Under the pieces are notes generated by a model that was given only the letters and a program-made list of their open reading frames with translations, was not told the origin of the DNA and did no database searches. From Cytophagales bacterium (GTDB lineage Bacteria; Bacteroidota; Bacteroidia; Cytophagales; UBA9547), in contig JAAFJZ010000167.1 of the NCBI GenBank assembly GCA_013298205.1, positions 1-6,055 on the forward strand: 6,055 nucleotides of DNA. Reading direction: 5' to 3'. The position numbers and the translations under genes were made by a program. Positions 1 to 5,923 of the stretch are shown here, piece after piece. The number at the start of each line of letters is the position of its first letter. The first letter of the stretch is position 1.

Positions 1-773
1 GAATTACATCCAGATGGAGCTAAAATAACCCCTGAGATGGCTCTTTTTTTTAAAGCATTCCATTGAAGAACGTCCAGTAAGCCTTTCCACAATAGCTTAT
101 TTTTTGCAAATCAGACCTAAGGTTTTCTACCATTGGTATAGGAATATCATAAGTGATTTTTCAAAAGATAAAGCTGAAGGTAGATTTATGAAAAACACTG
201 TTTATGAAGCTGATGTTCAAACTGGAGAAGTTACAAAAGAACAAATCGTACATATATGTTTACCCCAAAACGTAGGTACACATATGTGCATAGACGAAAA
301 AATGATTGACAAAAAATACGCTACCATCGTTTCAAACCAAGAAACAGGCAAAATAGCCCTACTTATTCATAGCATAAAACCAATTTTCGTCAAACAAGCT
401 ATTAGACAGCGTTATATCTAAATATTCAAGCCTAGAAATAGCCTATAATATGACACAAGAGATACGAGAATGGTTTCATAAAAGTAACATAGGTAAACCC
501 CAAGGAAGGCTTTTGTATAGTATTCGAGAATGGACGAAAAAAGCCAAAGAAAGTAAAATGAAAAGCTTTGAATCTGTAGCAAAAATGATAGAAAAACATG
601 AACAAGATTTTCTTAGGTACTTCATCTCAGGTCAAACAAATGCAAAAGCTGAAAACTTAAATTCTCGAATTCAAAGATTGCTAGCTTCAAATTATGGAAC
701 TAAAGATAGAGACTTCTTTTTTTACAGAACTCAAATCTATTTTGCACTAGCACCTCAAAAAAAATTAGCCTAA
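1..773 (+). pseudogene. Decayed ISL3-type (ISAon1-like) transposase, 3' part
   Basis: Remnant of a DDE transposase of the ISL3 type, resembling the ISAon1-like two-part transposases of Bacteroidota. Three pieces are seen. Frame 1, bases 1-51 (ELHPDGAKITPEMALF), is the end of the N-terminal domain. Frame 2, bases ~50-418, has the HTH-like segment (FYHWYRNIISDF) and the first catalytic Asp in the CIDEK motif (codon 293-295). Frame 3, from about 414 to the stop at 771-773, has the motif NAKAEN with the expected catalytic Glu (codon 651-653) and the C-terminal tail. The first break is at a run of eight Ts (44-51); seven Ts would restore a continuous frame. The second break is near 411-421. Roughly a hundred residues expected between the first Asp and the C-terminal part, including the second catalytic Asp, are missing just before ~385. 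It is therefore not active. The 5' end lies outside the window. Family assignment is from motif memory, not a search. Confidence 0.85.
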
Positions 774-810
774 AAAAAGCGGATTTAAAGAAATTTACTC
801 CGCTTTTTTT
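772..810. terminator. Strong intrinsic terminator after the transposase remnant
   Basis: A perfect 12-bp stem (AAAAAAAGCGGA at 772-783 with TCCGCTTTTTTT at 799-810) encloses a 15-base loop. The GC-rich stem half is followed by seven Ts on the plus strand. Because the stem starts with seven As, the minus strand also reads a stem followed by Ts, so it can stop transcription from both sides. It begins inside the transposase stop codon and probably came with the element. No inverted-repeat end of the insertion sequence could be identified. Confidence 0.8.
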
Positions 811-1111
811 AAAAATAGTACTTTTCTAATATTTGAAAAATAGAATAAATTTTAATCGGATAATAATATTTCTAAATCATTTTTAAATTATAAAAATACC
901 AACCTTGTAATAAAAAATTCCAATAAGCCAAGTATTTATTTTTGAATATTATATCCTGATAAGACTTTTTAATTATTTACAAAAAAAACAATTTATAAGC
1001 AACTGATTCATAGACTATTGAGGATTAGCATTTTTAAATTTCTTTAAATTTTGTAAAATCTTATAATTTTAAAAAAAATTAAAAAAATTAAAAAAAATAT
1101 TTTTCAAAAAA
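811..1111. other. AT-rich non-coding stretch
   Basis: No convincing reading frame is present on either strand between the transposase terminator and the 3' palindrome of the FG-GAP gene. It contains one copy of the 95-bp direct repeat (925-1019) and a run of A-tracts starting at 1071, 1081, 1090 and 1106. The first three are spaced about one helical turn apart and should bend the DNA; on the minus strand they supply T-runs downstream of the FG-GAP gene. Confidence 0.7.
925..1019. repeat. 95-bp direct repeat, copy 1 (downstream of FG-GAP gene)
   Basis: Aligns without gaps to 3394-3488 in the same orientation, with 88 of 95 bases the same by hand alignment. Both copies begin AAGCCAAGTATTTATTTTT and contain GATAAGACTTTTTAATTAT and AACTGATTCATAGA. 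Similarity fades on both sides. This copy lies downstream of the FG-GAP gene and has no gene next to it that it would obviously serve. It has no terminal inverted repeats and no coding frame. Confidence 0.85.
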
Positions 1112-1162
1112 AATAAATATAAACCGACCAGGTTTTGAAAACCATGACTGTTTATATTTATT
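1112..1162 (-). terminator. Palindrome acting as likely terminator of the FG-GAP gene
   Basis: An imperfect palindrome centred on G1137 pairs 21 of 25 positions: an outer 13-bp perfect stem (AATAAATATAAAC with GTTTATATTTATT), a middle part with four mismatches, and an inner GGTTTT/AAAACC. On the minus strand the hairpin is followed directly by eight Ts (1113-1106) and further T-runs, as in an intrinsic terminator. It overlaps the last bases of the FG-GAP gene, including its stop codon (1158-1160). The centre matches the architecture of the palindromes at 1306, 3744 and 3778. Confidence 0.65.
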
Positions 1163-3278
1163 CGATTATCAATTTCCTTACTCCATTCCCTACTTTCACA
1201 AAATAAATGCCTTTTGATAAAGAAGTTGAGATTTCGTTTTTGCCTGTTGTAAGAAATCCTTTGGCTAATACTTTTCCTTCGATAGAAGAAATAGTGTAGC
1301 TGTTCAGACTTTCCAAGTTTTCAAAACTTGGAAAGTCTATGACAAACGTTCCAGCATTTGGATTCGGATAAATAACAAAACCAGAATTACTTTCTGAAAT
1401 ATTCAAACCTGTGCTTGTTCCTGGTATAGTAACTGTATTACAATCACTAACCGTAACTTGTACCGCATTTGAAACTTTCGCTCCACAAGTACCTGTAACC
1501 GTAACCATATATGTGCCCGAACTAGAAACCGTAGCATTAGCTCCAGAAATACCTGTGCTCCAAGCATAAACTAAGTTAGCTCCTGTAGCTGTAGCAACCA
1601 ATGGCACAGAAATACCTGAACAAACCGTAATAACTGGTGGTAGGGCTTGAATGCTTGTCAAACCAATTCCTGTTAAACTTACTGCATTACTCACTTGTGA
1701 GGCTCCACAAGTACCTGAAACCGTTACTAAATAATTAGAGCCTAATACACTTGTATTCATGCTATTGGTAGTACTCAACCCATTAGACCAAATATAGCTT
1801 AAATTTGTTCCTGCAGCTGAAACTATAAATGAAGCAAGTGTGCCACTGCAAGATGAAGTAGAAATGGGTTGTGTTACAATTTGTGTGTTTGGTGCAGAAG
1901 TAATGGTTAATATACTAGGACTAACCACTGCTGCATTTGTTCCTGTAAGGGTAATGAGTCCCGAAACAGCGCCACAAGGAATATTTACTACCACTTTCGA
2001 AGCAGAAATACTTGTTGGATTTGCCATAACTCCACCAGCAAACTGAACCCCTGTTGTACTACTAAGTGAATAACCAGCTATAGTTAGCGATTGTTTAGTA
2101 CTAATGGTATTAGGAGTTGTTTTAAAAATAGAAGTAGGAAAATCTGTACTATTAAAAAGAATACTGATTTTGTTTAAACCAAAATTTACTATAACTAGGT
2201 CGGGTTTGTAATCACCATTCAAATCGCCAATCACTACATTGTAATTTCTTGAATTTAACCCTGTGGAAATAGGCATCCAATCATCAAAAATACCTTCACC
2301 TGTATTAATCCTGAGAGCTATGGTATTGGTACTAAAATTTCCGGTAGCTAGATCGGGTCTACCATCGCCATTCAAATCGCCTATCGCTAAGCTGTAAGGA
2401 TTTGAATTTGCACCTGTGCCATGATTTGCCCTAGTACCAAAGCTCCCAATTCCTGTATTGGTAAAGATACTAATAGTGTTCAAACTAAAATTTGCAGTAG
2501 CAAGGTCAGGGAAGCCATCACCATTCCAATCTCCTATAACTACGCTGTAAGGATTTGGATTTGCCCCCATTAAAATATCTGCCTTAGTCCCAAATCTGCC
2601 TGTGCCTGTATTAGTCAAAACACTTACACTGTTGTCAGTATAATTTGCAGTAGCAAGGTCGAGGAAGCCATCACCATTTACATCGCCTATTGCTACGCTA
2701 ACAGGAGCTCTACCTGTAGGATAATCTACCTTAGCCCCAAAACTGCCTGTTCCTGTATTGGTCAAAACACTTACGGTGTTGGCGCCATTAGCACTATTTG
2801 CTACAGCAAGATCGGGGAAGCCATCGCTATTCACATCACCAATTGCTACAATTATAGGAGATGAACCTGTGGCATAATCTACCTTAGCCCCAAAGCTACC
2901 TGTGCCAGTATTGGTCAGAACACTTATAGAATTGCCACTTAAATTTACTACGGCAAGGTCTGGGAAACCATCCCTATTGAAATCGCCTACCGCTACGCTG
3001 CGTGGACTCGAACCTGTGGGATAGTTTGTCTGCCCCCCAAAATTACCTATACCTGAATTGGTCAAAATACTTACTGTGTTAATTCCGCTACCATTATTTA
3101 CTATGGCAAGGTCTGGGAAACCATCGCCATTGAAATCGCCTATCGCTACGCCTGATGGATTTGAACCAATCCCTGTTGTATAATCTACCGCTGCAGCAAA
3201 GGTGGGTAGTTGAGCATGTGTTTGTAAACTTATGACTAAAGATAAGCAAATTGCGATTTTTGTAATTGTTTTGAACAT
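1158..3278 (-). CDS. Secreted FG-GAP/VCBS repeat protein with Ig-like repeats and T9SS sorting domain
   Basis: Large exported protein, probably a cell-surface adhesin or binding protein. An ATG at 3344 would give 728 residues, but the ATG at 3278 (residue 23 of that frame) is preferred because it starts directly at a signal peptide (MFKTITK, hydrophobic core, cleavage likely THA|QL), giving 706 residues. In 728-residue numbering: residues ~62-400 hold seven FG-GAP/VCBS repeats with calcium-type loops such as DFNGDGFPD, their first Asp at 70, 121, 170, 221, 272, 323 and 374; spacing is 51 except one of 49, suggesting a seven-bladed propeller. The last loop (DLNGDYKPD) has lost a glycine. An IPT/TIG-like domain covers ~403-482 and two Ig-like repeats ~495-559 and ~570-633, both containing VTVxGTCGA. 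The T9SS type A sorting domain (657-728) has YPNPNAGTF, KGIYFVKV and a KLIIE end. A perfect 33-bp palindrome encodes residues 670-680. The ligand is unknown. Confidence 0.9.
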   Translation of the reverse strand: MFKTITKIAICLSLVISLQTHAQLPTFAAAVDYTTGIGSNPSGVAIGDFNGDGFPDLAIVNNGSGINTVSILTNSGIGNFGGQTNYPTGSSPRSVAVGDFNRDGFPDLAVVNLSGNSISVLTNTGTGSFGAKVDYATGSSPIIVAIGDVNSDGFPDLAVANSANGANTVSVLTNTGTGSFGAKVDYPTGRAPVSVAIGDVNGDGFLDLATANYTDNSVSVLTNTGTGRFGTKADILMGANPNPYSVVIGDWNGDGFPDLATANFSLNTISIFTNTGIGSFGTRANHGTGANSNPYSLAIGDLNGDGRPDLATGNFSTNTIALRINTGEGIFDDWMPISTGLNSRNYNVVIGDLNGDYKPDLVIVNFGLNKISILFNSTDFPTSIFKTTPNTISTKQSLTIAGYSLSSTTGVQFAGGVMANPTSISASKVVVNIPCGAVSGLITLTGTNAAVVSPSILTITSAPNTQIVTQPISTSSCSGTLASFIVSAAGTNLSYIWSNGLSTTNSMNTSVLGSNYLVTVSGTCGASQVSNAVSLTGIGLTSIQALPPVITVCSGISVPLVATATGANLVYAWSTGISGANATVSSSGTYMVTVTGTCGAKVSNAVQVTVSDCNTVTIPGTSTGLNISESNSGFVIYPNPNAGTFVIDFPSFENLESLNSYTISSIEGKVLAKGFLTTGKNEISTSLSKGIYFVKVGNGVRKLIIE
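1306..1338. repeat. Perfect 33-bp palindrome inside the T9SS sorting domain
   Basis: Two 16-base arms (AGACTTTCCAAGTTTT at 1306-1321 and AAAACTTGGAAAGTCT at 1323-1338) are exact reverse complements around the single base C1322. The 33 bases equal 11 codons and are read on the minus strand within residues 669-680, giving DFPSFENLESL between the YPNPNAGTF strand and the next beta strand of the sorting domain. The reading frame is preserved; one other minus-strand frame would meet a TGA at the centre. Layout and the CCAAGTTTT arm match the intergenic palindrome at 3744-3774. Confidence 0.9.
2145..3161 (-). repeat. Seven tandem ~153-bp repeats encoding FG-GAP blades
   Basis: This part of the FG-GAP gene consists of seven units of about 51 codons. 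Neighbouring units share long stretches at the DNA level, for example CCTGTATTGGTCAAAACACT-like and AAGCCATCACCATT-like segments on the plus strand, not only at protein level. Units 2 to 5 are the most alike; units 6 and 7 have drifted most. This fits growth by unequal recombination, so the number of blades may vary between strains. Confidence 0.8.
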
Positions 3279-3359
3279 AATTTTTAAGGGTATAATTTTA
3301 AAATGTATTAAATGAACAGTTTTATGAATTTTTATATTTTTCATTCTATAAATAATCTA

Positions 3360-3367
3360 CAAAAATA
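3360..3367 (-). promoter_or_regulatory. Possible -7 box for the FG-GAP gene
   Basis: The minus strand reads TATTTTTG here, fitting the Bacteroidota -7 consensus TAnnTTTG. Transcription from it would start only about ten bases before the ATG at 3344 but about 75 bases before the ATG at 3278, which favours the later start. The nearest upstream TTTG is 24 bases away, longer than the usual spacer, so this is a weak call. Confidence 0.25.
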
Positions 3368-3393
3368 GCTAACTCACAATAAAATAATTTACA

Positions 3394-3488
3394 AAGCCAA
3401 GTATTTATTTTTTAATATTATATCCCGATAAGACTTTTTAATTATATACAAAAAAAATAATTTATAAGTAACTGATTCATAGATAATT
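3394..3488. repeat. 95-bp direct repeat, copy 2 (upstream of FG-GAP gene)
   Basis: Same-orientation partner of 925-1019. It ends about 50 bases upstream of the ATG at 3344 and 116 bases upstream of the preferred ATG at 3278, so it lies where a promoter or control region would be. Differences from copy 1 are seven single-base changes and no gaps, which suggests a fairly recent duplication or selective constraint. The minus strand holds TATAAT in a GGGATATAATATT context, but no well-spaced partner box is seen. Confidence 0.85.
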
Positions 3489-3743
3489 TAAAAAAACATA
3501 ATTTTTAAGTCTTAAAACAAGTGAAAACATAAGCTTTTATCTAAAAAAAGCTTCTGATTAGTTTGTTTGTTATACAATAATTTAAGCACAAGTGTTTGTT
3601 AGCGCTAGTGAGGTCGAATTGCCAATTGCATTAAGCTGTTGAATCCACCAATAAAAAAAAAATTAATCTGCCACAATAGCTCGGCTCGTGCCAAGTAATG
3701 AATATGGTAAAAGCATTTTGAACTTTGGATACTAATTAAAAAT
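3489..3743. other. Non-coding spacer with a less AT-rich patch
   Basis: No credible gene is present. A small inverted repeat (AAGCTTTT at 3531-3538 with AAAAGCTT at 3546-3553) lies near the left side. From about 3598 to 3640 and 3670 to 3695 the composition is less AT-rich than the surroundings, with the 8-bp palindrome TAGCGCTA and a GCTCG doublet. The patch looks like a fragment of something else, but I do not recognise it as an insertion-sequence end, attC site or RNA gene. Confidence 0.5.
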
Positions 3744-3774
3744 AACCTCCAAGGTTTTAAAAACCTTGGAGGTT
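3744..3774. repeat. Perfect 31-bp palindrome with CCAAGGTTTT arms
   Basis: Arms AACCTCCAAGGTTTT (3744-3758) and AAAACCTTGGAGGTT (3760-3774) are exact reverse complements around A3759. On the minus strand the hairpin is followed by ATTTTTAATT, so it could also serve as a weak terminator for minus-strand transcription. It is intergenic, about 230 bases beyond the stop of the AraC-type gene, and only three bases from the next palindrome. Confidence 0.85.
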
Positions 3775-3777
3775 TAC

Positions 3778-3816
3778 AAAACACCTGTCCGATTTTTAAA
3801 ACATGACAGGTGTTTT
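3778..3816. repeat. 39-bp palindrome with decayed middle
   Basis: Perfect outer arms AAAACACCTGTC (3778-3789) and GACAGGTGTTTT (3805-3816) enclose three mismatched positions and an inner TTTT/AAAA around T3797. The layout matches the palindromes at 1112, 1306 and 3744, with mutations confined to the middle of the arms. On the plus strand the hairpin ends in five Ts (3813-3817), so it may also work as a terminator. Confidence 0.8.
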
Positions 3817-3817
3817 T

Positions 3818-4003
3818 ATATTAAGCCAAAAAACTTTACAGAAGTTTTAAAAAGCCTCCAAACCGCATTAAGCGACTTTTGGCTTCTTTATAGATTCAAT
3901 TTGTTTTTCTTTTCTAAGAATGAACTCTTATTTTCAAAACATAAAGGCACAAAAGCCTCATTCAGTGGGTTTGGGTATTTTATCGTTTCGTTTTTTAAAA
4001 TTT
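3818..4003. other. Non-coding region 3' of the AraC-type gene
   Basis: A plus-strand open frame crosses this region, but its only long start is a TTG inside the palindrome arm at 3766, and it runs into the 3' end of the opposite-strand AraC-type gene; I do not count it as a gene. A 9-bp inverted repeat (AAGCCAAAA at 3823-3831, TTTTGGCTT at 3877-3885) could form a long hairpin with a 45-base loop. No clear terminator directly follows the AraC-type stop codon. Confidence 0.5.
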
Positions 4004-5107
4004 TTAAAAATATTTAGATGGCAAAACCCCAATTACTTCTTCAAAACGAGTGCCAAATTTGCTTACATTGCTATATCCTAAAAGTTGAGCAATTTCTTTA
4101 ATTTGAATTTTTTTCTTTAAAAGCTCTATTGCAAGTTCCATCTGTTTGGTTTGGTAATAATGAAGTATGGTCATACCATAAGCCAATTTAAAATCAGTTT
4201 TTAGTTTTGTAGGCGATATTTTAAATTTTATACTTAATTCATCTATTCCTTCAAATTTTTGAGTAAGTGTTTCTTTCAAATGAAGTTCTAGCTTGTCCAT
4301 AATTAATCGGTCTTTGGATGTTAAACCTGAAGAATCTGAAATTTCATTTAATTTTTCTTTAGAAGCTATATTAAAAAAATCACTAATAAAAGTTATCGTT
4401 GTTTTTTTTATTTCTTTTAAATCAATTTCTGAAACTACTACATCATTTAACAATCCATAAAGTTGAATAAATTTGTCGTTTGTGGCTTTTGTATCGCCAT
4501 AAAGATAGGTTTTATACGCATTACTTTGATTAAGTACAAACAAAGCCAATTCTGAATTAATTTCCGATTGAGTTAAAATATTCTCTTCAAACCAAGTTTT
4601 GTTAAAAATAAATAAGGTTGTAAATACTTTGGCACCTTTTTTAAAATAAGCATCTAAAGCGGTGGTCGATTTATACAAAGTCCAAGACAAGCTATTATTT
4701 TCAAAATTATCTTTTTTCCCTTTTACAAACACATCAATATTATCTGTAGTTCGAGAATAAGTTAAAAAGTAATAATCGCTTTCTTCTTCATCAGGTATTG
4801 CCATTACTTTGACTTTAACTTTCCAATTGCTTCGGGTGGCAGTCATCCAAAATCCTTCTGATATGTTTAAGTATTTTAATTTAATTTTTACAAATGGAGT
4901 ATCTGTTTCTAGGGATTGCATTTCAGCATTATGAGTAACAAAAGGCGTATTCTTGATTCCTTCAATCATAAGTTCTGGCTCATTTGAAAAATAGGGAAAC
5001 TGAAAATGACCATCTTTAAAATTATACATATACAGATTGGCCTTCATTAACCAATTATCTGTACGTTTAATAATATTTTTTAATTTTGATAGTGTGTGAT
5101 TAGACAT
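4004..5107 (-). CDS. AraC-family transcriptional regulator (PchR-like layout)
   Basis: Cytoplasmic DNA-binding regulator of 367 residues, starting at an ATG. Residues ~265-367 form an AraC/XylS-type double helix-turn-helix domain: the first helix-turn-helix at ~288-309 (IDELSIKFKISPTKLKTDF), then GMTILHYYQTKQMELAIELL, then the second at ~335-357 (IKEIAQLLGYSNVSKF), ending VLPSKYF, which matches the G-V-x-P-S-x-Y signature at the end of this fold. The linker SGLTSKDRLIMDKL is also typical. Residues 1-260 are presumably the signal-sensing part; stretches such as EGFWMTATRSNWKV and SDYYFLTYS recall the N-terminal regions of PchR-like AraC regulators common in Bacteroidota, but no ligand can be inferred. 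It stands alone: 117 bp after the lipoprotein gene and 725 bp before the FG-GAP gene start on the same strand. Targets are unknown; adjacent genes are candidates only. Confidence 0.88.
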   Translation of the reverse strand: MSNHTLSKLKNIIKRTDNWLMKANLYMYNFKDGHFQFPYFSNEPELMIEGIKNTPFVTHNAEMQSLETDTPFVKIKLKYLNISEGFWMTATRSNWKVKVKVMAIPDEEESDYYFLTYSRTTDNIDVFVKGKKDNFENNSLSWTLYKSTTALDAYFKKGAKVFTTLFIFNKTWFEENILTQSEINSELALFVLNQSNAYKTYLYGDTKATNDKFIQLYGLLNDVVVSEIDLKEIKKTTITFISDFFNIASKEKLNEISDSSGLTSKDRLIMDKLELHLKETLTQKFEGIDELSIKFKISPTKLKTDFKLAYGMTILHYYQTKQMELAIELLKKKIQIKEIAQLLGYSNVSKFGTRFEEVIGVLPSKYF

Positions 5108-5126
5108 AATTTAAAAATAAAACTTA

Positions 5127-5134
5127 CAAAGTTA
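5127..5134 (-). promoter_or_regulatory. Candidate -7 promoter box of the AraC-type gene
   Basis: The minus strand reads TAACTTTG, an exact fit to the Bacteroidota consensus TAnnTTTG, ending 19 bases before the ATG at 5107. A start of transcription near 5120 would leave a short leader of about 13 bases. No clear TTTG-type -33 box is seen at the normal distance, so the call rests on one box and its position. It suggests the regulator is transcribed separately from the lipoprotein gene upstream. Confidence 0.45.
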
Positions 5135-5224
5135 ATTTAGTTAAAATGATTAAAATTTGATTTTTCATGTTTGATAATATAAGAATATTTCAATTCATAG
5201 AATGTAATATTTACGTTAAAATGT

Positions 5225-5923
5225 TTATTCAAACCTTAAAAAAGTTTGGCGTTTCCAGTTGCCAAATTTGGTAATGACTTTGGCTGAATCTTTAATGAAT
5301 TCTTTGGTCAATATTTTTGATTCTTTATATATCAAGCCCTTATCGTAAGCATAGACTTCAATTTTTTTATTTTGAGATACAGCATTTGAAGCAGTATCTT
5401 CACCTTGTTGTATCAAAACAGTATTTTGAAAAATAGAGTCTCTTACATTATAAGGTTTTCCGTAATTAAAAACAAGGTAATTTTCTTTCCCTAAATCATT
5501 TTTTACATTTCCATCCCATAATTTTTTATTAGCCAAAGGCAAGCTTAATTTGGCAAATGACACATTGTTTTCTACTTTAAATATCTGGTTATTGGCTTTG
5601 TACGCAAACCAAACGGAGTCTATTTGCCAGTTTTCAGGGCTTATGTTTTCGCTTTTGTATCTGTATATTTTATAACTAAGTTGCTTGTTAAAATCTGTAA
5701 AAGTGTCTTGAACGGTTTCCTTGATTCTGTAAGTATTTGTATCGTTTTTAGTGTATATTTTATAGTTAATATCTACCACTTTATAGCAAATTGATTTACC
5801 CAAAACCAAGGGTAGAAATGGGGCATCGTCTGCAAAAGGACGAGCAGGAATCTCTCTATTGCAAGCTTGTATGGTGAATAAAATTAATATAAAGGCAAAA
5901 GCAATGATAAGCTTACGTTTCAT
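5225..5923 (-). CDS. Lipoprotein of unknown function
   Basis: Probable envelope lipoprotein of 232 residues. The ATG at 5923 is chosen because it begins a classic lipoprotein signal: MKRK, a hydrophobic core (residues 5-18) and a lipobox ending IQAC, with Cys21 the expected lipidation site; the longer open frame would need a TTG at 5971 and an extra 16 residues. The mature part starts NREIPARP and continues with PFLPLVLGKSICYKV, then beta-rich, polar sequence with DTFTDF, YKIYRYK, VWFAYKANNQIFKVENNV, GKPYNV and KGLIYKE. This pattern recalls a widespread but uncharacterised group of Bacteroidota lipoproteins that begin FPLxxGxxWxY; that link is from memory. No catalytic motif is visible and there is no second membrane segment. 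The gene seems to stand alone; the 132 bases upstream show no clear TAnnTTTG box. Confidence 0.8.
   Translation of the reverse strand: MKRKLIIAFAFILILFTIQACNREIPARPFADDAPFLPLVLGKSICYKVVDINYKIYTKNDTNTYRIKETVQDTFTDFNKQLSYKIYRYKSENISPENWQIDSVWFAYKANNQIFKVENNVSFAKLSLPLANKKLWDGNVKNDLGKENYLVFNYGKPYNVRDSIFQNTVLIQQGEDTASNAVSQNKKIEVYAYDKGLIYKESKILTKEFIKDSAKVITKFGNWKRQTFLRFE

Noticed and set aside
87..97. 11-base match CCACAATAGCT shared with 3671-3681
   Set aside because: Surroundings do not match; short coincidence in AT-rich DNA.
104..421. Separate gene starting at a TTG
   Set aside because: It is the middle piece of the broken transposase; matching sequence continues upstream in the same frame to about base 50.
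925..1019. MITE for the 95-bp repeat
   Set aside because: The ends are not inverted repeats of each other and no target-site duplication is visible.
1840..2046. Plus-strand open frame of 68 codons
   Set aside because: It lies wholly antisense to the Ig-like/IPT part of the FG-GAP gene and has no recognisable protein features.
3279..3344. N-terminal extension of the FG-GAP protein
   Set aside because: The extra 22 residues would precede a complete signal peptide, and the candidate promoter would leave almost no leader; the ATG at 3278 fits better.
3565..3610. Integron attC-like site (GTTATAC and GTTAGCG strings)
   Set aside because: Neither string fits the GTTRRRY core and no paired inverse core is found at the right distance.
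1112..3816. CRISPR array
   Set aside because: The palindromes are not evenly spaced, differ in sequence, and no cas gene is present.
3766..4017. Plus-strand open frame of 83 codons
   Set aside because: Its start is a TTG inside a palindrome arm, it runs through the second palindrome and overlaps the 3' end of the opposite AraC-type gene; no known domain or signal is seen.
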